Assembly: GCA_963704535.1 (NCBI GenBank)
Contig: OY969916.1
Coordinates: 6,820,001-6,884,000 of the forward strand
Source: G963704535 sp963704535
GTDB taxonomy: Bacteria; Chloroflexota; Chloroflexia; Chloroflexales; Roseiflexaceae
Length of the DNA: 64,000 nucleotides
Reading direction: 5' to 3'
The translations under genes and the position numbers were made by a program. Each line of letters begins with the position of its first letter. Position 1 is the stretch's first letter. Shown piece after piece: positions 8,539 through 17,523 of this stretch. Below the pieces are notes generated by a model. That model saw only the letters and a list, made by a program, of their open reading frames with translations, was not told the DNA's origin and ran no database searches.

Positions 8539-11500
8539 TCAGTTGAACCATCCCGACACGGTCTGCGCGAGCGCGATCGAGGGAGCGACGGTTATCGCAC
8601 TGAGCCCCGCGCCAATCGCGCCAACGACTGTCGAGGCATCTTGCCCCAGGCCGACCGCCTTGGCCGCCTGCTCGAAGCGCTGGCCATGCTGGGCGGCGAC
8701 ATCGCTAATGCCCAGGCCCTCATCCAGCGCCTCGCCAAGCGCGATCCCGCCGCGGGCGGCGTCGAGCAAGTCGCCGACAACCGGGATGTTGCCGGCTTCA
8801 TCCATCGCCGCGCCGGCATAGTCGCCCTGGCTGGCGGCGTGCGCGGCCGAGGCTTGGCCCAGGATGATCCCGGCCACCGGGATCGCGGCGACGAGGTGCC
8901 TGCCGGCCTTGCCGAGCTTGGCTAGGGCTTTGGCGCCCTTGCCGGCCTTCCTTGCCGCATCACCGCCGGCATTGGCCAGCTTGGCTTCCGTCGAGATCAC
9001 CTTGCCGGTCTTAAGATCGACGGGCAACCCCTTCTCCGGTGCGGCCAGCCCACCGCGCAGCTTCTCGATATCGCGCTGATCCATTGGGACATTCTCTGTG
9101 CGCCATCTGACTTCCGCCGCCGCATCCAGTTGCCCCTGCGGAGAAAGCTTGCGATTCTTCCCCTTGCCGGTCCTGTTGCGCTCGACCGCCTCATCGATCA
9201 TGCCCTCCTGGGAGCGGTGGCGGGTTGTGACGCGCTGGTTCCCGGCTTGGTCGGTGACAGTGACGTCCACTCCCTTGCCTTTGCGGCTGTGCAGCTCTTG
9301 CATCTGCTGCTTATCCCAATCCGCCTTGCTGATCCCCAATTCGGGGGCGTGACGGGCGGCGGCGGTATGGCCGGCCTGCACATCGGCGCCTTGCTTCATC
9401 CCGGCCGACTTACGGTAATTTTCGGCTTGCTTGTTGCCGTATTTGCGCGCTTCGCGCTTGCCCATCGGCTTGGTTGATCGCTTCGCGTGCTTACGGTTGT
9501 CGGTCAGGTTTATTTTGAGCGTTTTTTCATTCAGCTCCGCTACAACAGAATTGAGATCGCTGAAGTCCTCGGCCGAGAGACCGCTGGGGTCGTTCATGCC
9601 GATCGGGCTGGCATGAGCGTACGAGTACAGGTTGGGACCGTCTTCCAGGCCCGCAGGATCGGGGTTGAGCCAGCGCCCCAGCCACGGCGCGTAATAGCGC
9701 GCCCCGTGGTAGTACAGCCCGCTCTCCTCGTCGCGCTCCTTGCCGGTGTAGCGGTAGCGCCTGGGCGTCTCGGTCTGGCTACGCACGGCCTGGTAGGCGG
9801 TGCTGCCGTAGGGCGTGTACTCCTCGTAAGAAATGATCTGGGCCTGGTCGTCCAGCTCCAGGGCCGCCGAGCCGAGGTGGTTGCCGAACTGGTAGCGGAT
9901 CAGTGATTGGGGATTGGAGATTGGAGCTTGGGCGTCGAATGTCTTGGTCTCCACCAGGGCGATGCGCTGCTTGTCGTCCCCCAGGTGCAGCGTCTCGCGC
10001 ACCAGCCCGTTCGCGCCGTGCCGGCGGTAGATCTCGAAGCCGCCCAGGTAGACGCGCTCATCTTTGAGCTGGCCGCCGGCCAGTTCGGTCATTTTCCGCA
10101 CCCGCTGCCCATCGGCGTCGTACACGTAATAGGTGCGCTCGCCCTGGCGCTGCACGCCATCGCCGTCGCCGGGGTTGACCGCCTGGCGCTGGGACATGTG
10201 CAATTGGTCTTTGAAGTCCCACTGCATCACCTGCAATTGCGGCAGGCGCAGCATATTGCCGTGCGCGTCGTAGCCGTTTCCGCCGGCGCTATAGGTCTCG
10301 GTCGTCGCGCCGATGGTTGTGGCGGTCAGGCGGTTGCTCTGCTTGGTCGGTTCGAGCAGGCTGGGCGCCCCGTAGGCGTAGGCGCGCGTCCAGCCGGGGT
10401 GGGCCGGGTCGCTGCCACGGTGGCTCATCTCCAGGAAGTTGCCAACCGCGTCATACACATAGCGTTCGACGTAGGTGCCTATGGCGTTGCCCTCGCCAGG
10501 GTGCAGGATGCCGACGCGCGGGGCATCATTGTAGCCGTGTGGGATCGGCCCGCCGCCGGCCTGGCCCAGGTGCTCGCGGCCGGTCGCTTCGATCAGCCGG
10601 TAGATCGCGTCGTAGGTGTACTCGGCGCTCGGCTCGACCCGCCGATTGCGGAAATAGATCGTCTGCTGGGCGTCGTCGCGGATGTGGGTGATATTGCCGG
10701 CCGGGTCGTAGGTGTAATGCAGGTTTTGGGCCTGACAGCCCGGCCAGCCGGGCGGCGCCGGCTGCGGGCAGTCATTGGGGAAGCCGGCGGCGTTGCGTCG
10801 AGTCAGCAGGTGGGCCAGGCGCAAGGTCAGCGGGTCGTAGGTGTAGGTGGTCCTGACGCTGTTGCCGTAGTCGATCAGCGCGCGCCGGCCCCTGGCGTCA
10901 TAATCGATGTCGGCGATGAACTGCGTCCAGACCGGCTGGCCGTTCTGCTGCACGCCGCGCAGATTGGCCTCCACCCGCTCAAGCAAGTTGGCTTCGTTGT
11001 AGCCGGGGCGGATGACGCTATTGTCTGGCGCGGTGACGGTGGTTGGGCGACTGAGGGCGTCGAACGTGGAGCGGCTGGTGAAGGTATCGGCCTCCAGCAG
11101 CGGTGCCAGCGCCGTCTCCAGGGCCGCCAGGTTGAGCTTCGCGCCCGCGTTCGCCGGCAGAGCCACATGATCGTTGTCGACGGCGCGCCAATTCAGCGCC
11201 AGCTTGTACTCGCGGGCCAGGCGGCGCGAGGTGTGCAGCAGATTGCCCTTGAAGTCGCAGGTCTCGTTGCTGGCCACCCCGGCCTGGTCCAGGTGCAGGT
11301 ACAGCTTGCCGCGCAGGTTGCGGGCTTCGTCCTGCGGGTGCTGCTCGCCATACACCAGCCGCTGGGTCAGCAGCTCCTGGCCGGGATTGGCCGGGTCGGC
11401 GCCGGCGACGAAGGAGCGCAGCGGGCGGCGCAGCGGGTCGTACTCGGTGCGGAAGGCGTGGCCGCGGCTATCCCAGGCGCGGATGGGCGAGCCGGTCGCG

Positions 11501-14500
11501 TCGTCCAGCATCCAGCGCTCGCCGGCCTCCATGCTGGCCTGGTGGATGCGATTGCCCAGCATATCGTAGTCGTAGCGCATGACGATGCGCCCCAGCCCGT
11601 CGCCGTTCTGCACGATCGCGTCGCGTACGGCGCGCTGGTTGCCCTCGATATCCAGCACGGCCCGCGCGGCGTAGGTCTCGTTGATGGTGGCGCCGTCGCG
11701 CTCGAAGCGGTTCTGCGCGACGGTCAGGAAGGTCCGGCCCAGTGCGTCGAAGTGCGCCGTGGTGGGTGTGTTGGCGTGGATGGCGGCCTTGACGGCGGCG
11801 GCCTGCTCCTGCGGCCCCATGGCCCCGCCCAGGCGCTGCGCCCGCCAGGTCTGCCAGCCGGGCCGGGTGGCGAAATAGCCAGCCACGTAGCCGCCTAAGT
11901 CCGGGTCGGTGCGCGGGTCGCCGGTCTGGTTGCCCTGCGCCGCGCAGGTGTCATTGGCGTCGTAGGTCACTTGCCGCCACGGCTCGAAGATGACCTTCTC
12001 GTAGGTGTGGTCGGGGTGCAGCGTGGCGACCACGCGCTCGACCGGGTCGTAGAACAGGACCGGGCTGACGCCGACCAGCACGCCGAACTCGAAGCGCTGG
12101 GTGTCGCTGAAGAACGGCTCGTACTGGCGAACGGGGTTGCCCTTGTTGTTGAACACCGTCCAGCCGCTGCCCACCCAGCGTGGGCTGACGTCCTGCGCCG
12201 TCAGCTCCGGTCGACCGTCCGGCCCCAAGACGATCTGCCCGCTCGGGTCGCGCCGGGGAGCCGGCCCCGGCTCGGCCTGGATCTTCTTCTGGATCTCGTG
12301 CCCGAAGCCGTCGGAGTAGGAGAAGCTGTGCTGGACCCTGGTCGCCTGGCCGCCCGGCTCGCTGTCGTGGGTCTCGCGGGCCAGCGTGTAGACCACGACC
12401 GGCTGCGGGCTGGGCTGGCCCTTGGTGCGCTGGTAGGCGAACAGGTCGTAGACCAGCCGCGTGGTCGCGCGCCCCAGGATGGCCGGCGGGGCAGCCAGCG
12501 GGTCGGCCAGGTGGCCCAGGATGGTCGCCTCGGCCAGGTCGGCCTGGAAGCCGTCCAGCGAGTCGCCTTGGGTCTCCTCGGGCTTGCCCAGGACGGCGGT
12601 GCCCACCACCATGCCCAGCGCGTCAAAAGCCACCTGCGTGCGATTGCGGTTGGGGTCCATCGTTCGCCAGGCTTGCAGCACGCGGTAGTCGTTGCCGGGC
12701 CGGGCCGGGTCAAGCGTGCCATTGGGCAGCCGCTCGCCCACGCTGACGCGGTTGCCCAGCGCGTCGCGCGTCTCCAACATCAGCAGGTCGTAGGCGTCGA
12801 AGGTGATGATCGTCTCGGTGCCGGCCGCGCCGGTGTGGAACGGATCGCGGAAACGGCGCGGCAGGAAGAAGTGGGCGCGGGCGTAGGCCAACTCCTGCGC
12901 CGCGCTATCGCCGCTGGTGGGCGAGTGGAAGCTGCGGCCCGATGGTATCCACCAGGAACCATTGCCATCCAGATCGACGTACCCGCCCCGATCCGCGCCG
13001 CCGCCCTCCAGGATCGCAGCCGGATTGGCCGGCAGCAGCTTCTGGCCGCCGCGAATGTAGACCTGGTCCAGCAGGCCGGCAGTGAAGGCCAATTGGTAAC
13101 TTTCCCCCGGCAGCGCCAGTGGTTCGAGCACGCCCACGCCCAGCAGCCCCGACAGATCATCCCTGCGATACAGGCTCCTGACGCGCTCGATCAGGCGTTT
13201 CCGCTGCTGCGTGAAGTCGGTCGGCTGCTCATAGCCGATCGGCGGCAACCCAAGCAGGGGCTGGAAATGGTTGTCGGCAAAGTCCTGGAAGCTGAAGCGC
13301 AGCGCGCCGCTGGCCGGCGCCAGGCCCGTCACCTCGTAGGTGCGCGTTTCGGCGGGCGAGGGCGTGCGGTGGTCGTCGGGGTAGAGCGCCCGATCGACGA
13401 TCGCATTGGTGACGTCGTTCTCCGTATAGGTGATCAGGCTCTGCTCCTGCTGCGGCCGGTCCTCGGCGCCCAGCGGGCTCTGCCCCAGCCTACGGCCGTA
13501 GCCGATGGCGACCTGCTTCAGCAGATTGCCGAAGTCGTCCACCTCCAGCGTGAGCGTGTGGCTGACGCGCGGATCGGTCGGGTTGCGATCGTAGTGGTAG
13601 GTGATGACCTCGCCGGCGCGGGTGAAGAAGACCGCATACGGATTGCCGCCGCGCTCTTGCAGCAGCCGGATGCTGAAGTTCTGCTCCGCCACGGTGTACG
13701 GGTGCTCGGCCTTGGCGGTCCCGTCCAGGGCATACACCTCCTGGCGCAGCAGCGAGCCTTTGAGCGCCCGGCAGGCTTCGCGCTCCTCGTCAAGCGAGAG
13801 CCCGGCCGGCAGCAACGTGTCGTCGAGCAGGCGCTTCTTCGCCTCCACGTCATTGTCACGCCAGGCCGGCTCGCGGTAGTACTCGCCGCGGTCGCCTCCG
13901 TCGAGCGTGCCGGCGAAGAAATTGGAGACACGGTCGCGGCCCAGGTAGACGCCGGTGTGAAACCAGTGCTTGGTGTATACCGGCGGCACATGCGAGGCCG
14001 GGTCGATGTTGTCGCCGGGCGGGAAAACATCGCTCTGGCTCAGGGCGGCCAACTCTTCGGTATCCCACTGCTCGACCATGCCGAAACCGTGGAACTCGCG
14101 CTCGACGCCGTCGAAGTAGCCGTGGTGGTAGGCGTAGCGGGTGACGAAGCGATTGCGGCTGATGCGATCGTAGGTCTCGACCCGCTCGACCACATGCACC
14201 GGGAACGGCAGGCGCGTGATCCAGGGCTTGCCGTCGTATTTGTCGCGCAGGTAGAAATAGGTCGATGGCGCGTAGCGCACCCGCGTCTCAGCGCCCAAGT
14301 TGTTGTGGGCGCCCACCAGCAGGTGCGGCTTGCCCTCGGCCATGAGATTCAGGTACTTCATGGGCGTGCCGCTTGCCCCCGGCAACGGCGAGGACCAGAC
14401 CAGGCAGGCGGTGCCGTTGCCCAGCAGATCGACGGCGGCGACCGACGCGATATTGTCAACCGGGGGGAAGCCGGGCAGATCGGTGGCCTGGCTCCAGGAA

Positions 14501-14682
14501 TTGCCGGACTGGTTGAACCACAGCCGGGTACACTTGCGGCCGAGATAGATGATGTCCGTCACCCCCGACCCGTCGATGTCGGCCAGGCGAATGCGGCCCG
14601 GATCGAACTGATCGGGCGTGTCGAACCAGGGCGCGGCGTCCATAGTGACCTTCGCGCCGAAGCGGCCATAGCCCAGGTTGGG
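8539..14682 (-). CDS. TcB/TcC-like toxin, C-terminal part (TcB middle, Rhs core, variable toxin tip)
   Basis: This frame continues in phase from the TGA at 14685-14683; its first internal ATG is at 14643 (2034 residues). It begins with FG-GAP-type repeats (ADIDGSGVTDIIYLG), runs through TcB middle regions and about 1000 residues of YD/Rhs repeats, and reaches a canonical Rhs-associated core (RYTGKERDEESGLYYHGARY) ending in DPSGL near 9580. Rhs/TcC proteins self-cleave after such a DPxGL motif. The last about 345 residues are the variable toxin. It has a basic first half with AGHTAAARHAPE and QELHSR motifs that suggest, weakly, a His-dependent nuclease, and an Ala/Gly-rich hydrophobic second half (AAIPVAGIILGQASAAHAAS). 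With the upstream part the full protein would be 2687 residues. Confidence 0.8.
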   Translation of the reverse strand, partial: PNLGYGRFGAKVTMDAAPWFDTPDQFDPGRIRLADIDGSGVTDIIYLGRKCTRLWFNQSGNSWSQATDLPGFPPVDNIASVAAVDLLGNGTACLVWSSPLPGASGTPMKYLNLMAEGKPHLLVGAHNNLGAETRVRYAPSTYFYLRDKYDGKPWITRLPFPVHVVERVETYDRISRNRFVTRYAYHHGYFDGVEREFHGFGMVEQWDTEELAALSQSDVFPPGDNIDPASHVPPVYTKHWFHTGVYLGRDRVSNFFAGTLDGGDRGEYYREPAWRDNDVEAKKRLLDDTLLPAGLSLDEEREACRALKGSLLRQEVYALDGTAKAEHPYTVAEQNFSIRLLQERGGNPYAVFFTRAGEVITYHYDRNPTDPRVSHTLTLEVDDFGNLLKQVAIGYGRRLGQSPLGAEDRPQQEQSLITYTENDVTNAIVDRALYPDDHRTPSPAETRTYEVTGLAPASGALRFSFQDFADNHFQPLLGLPPIGYEQPTDFTQQRKRLIERVRSLYRRDDLSGLLGVGVLEPLALPGESYQLAFTAGLLDQVYIRGGQKLLPANPAAILEGGGADRGGYVDLDGNGSWWIPSGRSFHSPTSGDSAAQELAYARAHFFLPRRFRDPFHTGAAGTETIITFDAYDLLMLETRDALGNRVSVGERLPNGTLDPARPGNDYRVLQAWRTMDPNRNRTQVAFDALGMVVGTAVLGKPEETQGDSLDGFQADLAEATILGHLADPLAAPPAILGRATTRLVYDLFAYQRTKGQPSPQPVVVYTLARETHDSEPGGQATRVQHSFSYSDGFGHEIQKKIQAEPGPAPRRDPSGQIVLGPDGRPELTAQDVSPRWVGSGWTVFNNKGNPVRQYEPFFSDTQRFEFGVLVGVSPVLFYDPVERVVATLHPDHTYEKVIFEPWRQVTYDANDTCAAQGNQTGDPRTDPDLGGYVAGYFATRPGWQTWRAQRLGGAMGPQEQAAAVKAAIHANTPTTAHFDALGRTFLTVAQNRFERDGATINETYAARAVLDIEGNQRAVRDAIVQNGDGLGRIVMRYDYDMLGNRIHQASMEAGERWMLDDATGSPIRAWDSRGHAFRTEYDPLRRPLRSFVAGADPANPGQELLTQRLVYGEQHPQDEARNLRGKLYLHLDQAGVASNETCDFKGNLLHTSRRLAREYKLALNWRAVDNDHVALPANAGAKLNLAALETALAPLLEADTFTSRSTFDALSRPTTVTAPDNSVIRPGYNEANLLERVEANLRGVQQNGQPVWTQFIADIDYDARGRRALIDYGNSVRTTYTYDPLTLRLAHLLTRRNAAGFPNDCPQPAPPGWPGCQAQNLHYTYDPAGNITHIRDDAQQTIYFRNRRVEPSAEYTYDAIYRLIEATGREHLGQAGGGPIPHGYNDAPRVGILHPGEGNAIGTYVERYVYDAVGNFLEMSHRGSDPAHPGWTRAYAYGAPSLLEPTKQSNRLTATTIGATTETYSAGGNGYDAHGNMLRLPQLQVMQWDFKDQLHMSQRQAVNPGDGDGVQRQGERTYYVYDADGQRVRKMTELAGGQLKDERVYLGGFEIYRRHGANGLVRETLHLGDDKQRIALVETKTFDAQAPISNPQSLIRYQFGNHLGSAALELDDQAQIISYEEYTPYGSTAYQAVRSQTETPRRYRYTGKERDEESGLYYHGARYYAPWLGRWLNPDPAGLEDGPNLYSYAHASPIGMNDPSGLSAEDFSDLNSVVAELNEKTLKINLTDNRKHAKRSTKPMGKREARKYGNKQAENYRKSAGMKQGADVQAGHTAAARHAPELGISKADWDKQQMQELHSRKGKGVDVTVTDQAGNQRVTTRHRSQEGMIDEAVERNRTGKGKNRKLSPQGQLDAAAEVRWRTENVPMDQRDIEKLRGGLAAPEKGLPVDLKTGKVISTEAKLANAGGDAARKAGKGAKALAKLGKAGRHLVAAIPVAGIILGQASAAHAASQGDYAGAAMDEAGNIPVVGDLLDAARGGIALGEALDEGLGISDVAAQHGQRFEQAAKAVGLGQDASTVVGAIGAGLSAITVAPSIALAQTVSGWFN

Positions 14683-16602
14683 TCAGTAGCACACCTGGCC
14701 ATTGCGGATGCGTACGATGTCGGTCAGCCCATCGCCGGACAAATCGGCGAGCAAGAGCGTCTGGCTGCCGTCGGCGAACATAATGCGTGGGCCGCGCTCC
14801 TCGTCGGCCGGCACGCCGAGCCTGGCCGCCGGGCCGAAGCCCTCTTCCGCCAGCGACGGGTACCAGGTAGCCACATGATCCTCGGCCAGCAGCACATCGG
14901 CGTGGCCATCGCCGGTCAGGTCGATGAACTTCAGGTTCGGGTCGTTCCAGGCCAGGTTCGGGAGGGAGCGAAAGGCGCGGAACGGCTGCCAATCCTGGTC
15001 GTCGGTTCGCTCATAGAACCCGCTCACGGGCCGGTCGAGCTTCACCAGGTCCACCTGCCCGTCGCCGGCCAGGTCGAGGAACTGCCACTGGCCGCTAGCT
15101 AGCGGGTTGCCGCCGGGTCTCCGGGCGACCTGTTCGAGCGGCGCGAAGCGGGCGGCATATGCTTCCGTGGCGGCGTCGCGGGTCAGCGCCGACTCATTGC
15201 GCTTATAGAGCCATCCGCCGCCCTGCTCGGTCAGCACCCCCGCCAGACCCTCGCCGTCGAGGTCGACCCACTGGTACGCGCCACCGTCCACGCCGGAGGG
15301 CAGGTTCGCGCCGCCGGTCGGATCGACATCCTGGACCGCCTGCCCGATCACGGCTGCGCTGTACTCGAACTCTAGCGGCGGCAAGGACTGCTTGAGATAG
15401 CCGCCACCGGCCACACGCTTATACCCGCTCTGAGTGACAGCATCCATGAACGCGGCGATCGGCGTTTCCCGGAAGGCGAACGCCGTGGAGCGCACCAGGC
15501 AATCCTGGCCCACGCCCGCCTCGCCGGGGAAGTGGTGGAACATCAGGACGCGCCGGCACAGGCGGTAGGTGCGCACTTCAAAGCCGGCCCGGTAGGAGGA
15601 GAACGGGTCGAGGCGGCAGAGCCACTGGCCGGCGTCGTTTGGCTTGGGGTCGTCCGGGTGGTGCTCGCCATAGTCGAAGATCACCTCGAACATCCAGCCG
15701 GCGGCGTCGATCTGGGCCTGGGTCAGCGTGCGTGGTCGATGGCCTGCGCCATCCAGCAGCGGCTGGCGGTTGCCGTAGCAGATCCGTTTGAGGTAGCGAT
15801 TGGCTGTACGACTTGGGTCGCCGCCGGCGCCGCGGTTGCGCTCGTGAGCCTGGCTCAGATCCACGCGCGCCGCGTCCTCGGCCTTGTACGTGTAGATGAC
15901 CGCGTTGCCCTTGTCGTCGCGGGTCTCGCAGATCAGCCAGCTAAAGATCTGCTGGGGCGCAGCCGGATCGGCGATGCGCGAGCCGGCGTCCTTGCCGTAG
16001 ATGGTCAGGGTATTGTCTTTGGCGATCGAGCGCCAGTGGACATCCCCATCGCTCCGGCGGGTCCAGCGCTCAATGCGGGCAAACAGGCCCTCGATGCGCG
16101 GCCGGTAGCGCCGCACCGTGTAGCCGTCACGGTCGATGTCGTCGATGAGTGGGTTGCCACCGGCGTCGCGCACCCAATCGCCGCCGGCGCCGCGCCTGAA
16201 CACCGGCACCAAGTCCTCCGCGCCGGAGAGCACGAAGCCATCCGAATCCTCGGCATCGCGGTATTGTGGCAGCCCCTTATCAGTCTTGCGGGTGATCGCG
16301 GGCAGCGCCAGGCTCCAGCCGTAGCCGAACGGGCCATTGCCGGCGCCGGAATCATATGCGAGCGATAATTGTGGCCCGAAGCCGGCGCGCCCCGCCGACG
16401 TGGCGATCGGGACGCTGATCGAGCCGGTGCCGGTTACGGGGTTGGCGGCGAACTTCTCGCCGATGCCGCGGATGGCCCCACCGCCCTTGGGGAGCGTGAT
16501 CGCCGGCGCCTGGGGCGCGGCAGAGCTATCCTCCGCCGGCTTGCCCGCCGTCCCACCGTCATTCGGTGCGGCCTGGTGGCCTGTTTGACCCGATTCGCGC
16601 AT
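14683..16602 (-). CDS. TcB/TcC-like toxin, N-terminal part (SpvB domain), ended by an in-frame TGA
   Basis: A 639-residue open frame with the SpvB/TcaC N-terminal signature: GSISVPIATSAGRAGFGPQL near residue 60, followed by LSYDSGAGNG-like and GFGWSLALP-like motifs. FG-GAP/VCBS-type repeats occupy its last 150 residues (DLTGDGHADVLLAED). It stops at TGA 14685-14683, exactly where homologues continue with Trp (GQVCYWPNLGYG-type sequence). The next codons read PNLGYGRFGAK in the same frame and continue to 8539. This is therefore one SpvB-Rhs gene of 8064 bp cut by a TGG-to-TGA change, not two natural genes. The ATG at 16602 has only a weak ribosome-binding site. Confidence 0.8.
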   Translation of the reverse strand: MRESGQTGHQAAPNDGGTAGKPAEDSSAAPQAPAITLPKGGGAIRGIGEKFAANPVTGTGSISVPIATSAGRAGFGPQLSLAYDSGAGNGPFGYGWSLALPAITRKTDKGLPQYRDAEDSDGFVLSGAEDLVPVFRRGAGGDWVRDAGGNPLIDDIDRDGYTVRRYRPRIEGLFARIERWTRRSDGDVHWRSIAKDNTLTIYGKDAGSRIADPAAPQQIFSWLICETRDDKGNAVIYTYKAEDAARVDLSQAHERNRGAGGDPSRTANRYLKRICYGNRQPLLDGAGHRPRTLTQAQIDAAGWMFEVIFDYGEHHPDDPKPNDAGQWLCRLDPFSSYRAGFEVRTYRLCRRVLMFHHFPGEAGVGQDCLVRSTAFAFRETPIAAFMDAVTQSGYKRVAGGGYLKQSLPPLEFEYSAAVIGQAVQDVDPTGGANLPSGVDGGAYQWVDLDGEGLAGVLTEQGGGWLYKRNESALTRDAATEAYAARFAPLEQVARRPGGNPLASGQWQFLDLAGDGQVDLVKLDRPVSGFYERTDDQDWQPFRAFRSLPNLAWNDPNLKFIDLTGDGHADVLLAEDHVATWYPSLAEEGFGPAARLGVPADEERGPRIMFADGSQTLLLADLSGDGLTDIVRIRNGQVCY

Positions 16603-16639
16603 GCAGTACCCACTTTCAAAGGACTCTGAGCTTCTTCAT

Positions 16640-16950
16640 TCATCCCAATTGAAAAGGGGGAGTTTGAGAGGGCGCCCCTCAAACTCCCCCTTTTCACCGC
16701 CGAAGGAAGGTGAGACAATGCCATTTTCAAATAGTTTCTAAAAGACTGTTTGAAAGGGGGAGTTTGAGGGGGTCGCCCCTCAAGAATCCGCCTTTCCATT
16801 GCTGAACGAAGGTGAGACAATGCCATTTTCAAACAGTTTCTAAAAGACTGTTTGAAAGGGGGAGTTTGAGGGGCCGCCCCTCAAGAATCCGCCTTTCCAT
16901 TGCCGAAGGAAGGTGAGACAATGCCATTTTCAAACAGTTTCTATAAAGAT
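16640..16950. repeat. Three tandem ~101-bp palindromic repeat units
   Basis: The block TGAGACAATGCCATTTTCAA recurs at 16711, 16813 and 16914 (period 101-102 bp). Each unit also has an AAAGGGGGAGTTTGAGGGG half facing a CCCCTCAA half, which can fold as a hairpin. In the first unit the right half is a fuller reverse complement of the left. The units lie upstream of the TcB-like start (16602). No coding frame or unique spacers are seen between them. They belong to a GGGGG/CCCCC palindrome family also present at 17.14, 17.39, 48.8 and 53.8 kb. Confidence 0.85.
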
Positions 16951-17140
16951 GGTAGTTTAGCGGCGGGATACGCCGGGTCCGATGAGGTAAGTCACTGCGC
17001 GCGCAAGTGGCGAAGAAGAAACGCTCGGCGCAAGTGCGAGGATGTGTTACTGCTATTGTAAGGATAACGTATGAGAATTGTCAATATGCGCGCCAAGTAC
17101 AGCTCGGCGTACATAAACCAGCAGTTTTTCTCACGAAGAT

Positions 17141-17200
17141 ATAGCGTTCCTAAATGAGTTGTAAAAGGGGGTGTGGGGGAAGCCCCCACAGAATCCCTCC
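17141..17200. repeat. Dispersed palindromic repeat, partial copy
   Basis: The segment ATATAGCGTTCCTAAATGAG followed by TTGTAAAAGGGGGTGTGG matches, with few differences, the reverse complement of the element at 48791-48888. The stem TGTGGGGG/CCCCCACA lies at about 17170-17190. Only one end of the element is recognisable here. A further hairpin of the same style (GTGGAGGG/CCCTCCAC) lies at about 17386-17405. Apart from these repeats the 16.95-17.52 kb stretch shows no convincing gene. Confidence 0.7.
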
Positions 17201-17523
17201 TCGAATGTCCCCTATCACCTTTGTCACAGAAGGGTCAGTGGTCTCTCACGGCAATTCCATGGGCTCACACCGTACGGTAGCGCATAATCAGGCTCAGAGC
17301 CGGCCCCAAAAAAATCCTTCGATACACGTTTCATACCAACTTGCGTTCTGGTGGAGAAGATTGGAGTGGGAGAAAACAAGATCGTGGAGGGCGGCCCCTC
17401 CACACCTCCCCTCCGCAAGATGCTACACCTGAACGCGACTTGGTATCAGACTGATCAGGATGCGGTTTTCGCATCCTGACGGTCGTATCGAAAGGTGCCC
17501 GCCAAACATGCACAAGACGGGGG

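Noticed and set aside
14640..14700. TGA read as tryptophan (altered genetic code)
   Set aside because: TGA ends several intact genes here (TcA-like, TGT, NurA-like), so the code is standard. Only local readthrough, mutation or error remains.
11971..15102. A 1043-residue plus-strand open frame opposite the Rhs toxin gene, and a similar 550-residue one at 3430-5082
   Set aside because: High GC keeps antisense frames open. They have no recognisable domains, and the minus-strand proteins are clear family members.
16640..16950. CRISPR-like array
   Set aside because: The period of ~101 bp consists of nearly identical units with no unique spacers and an internal palindrome, so these are tandem repeats.
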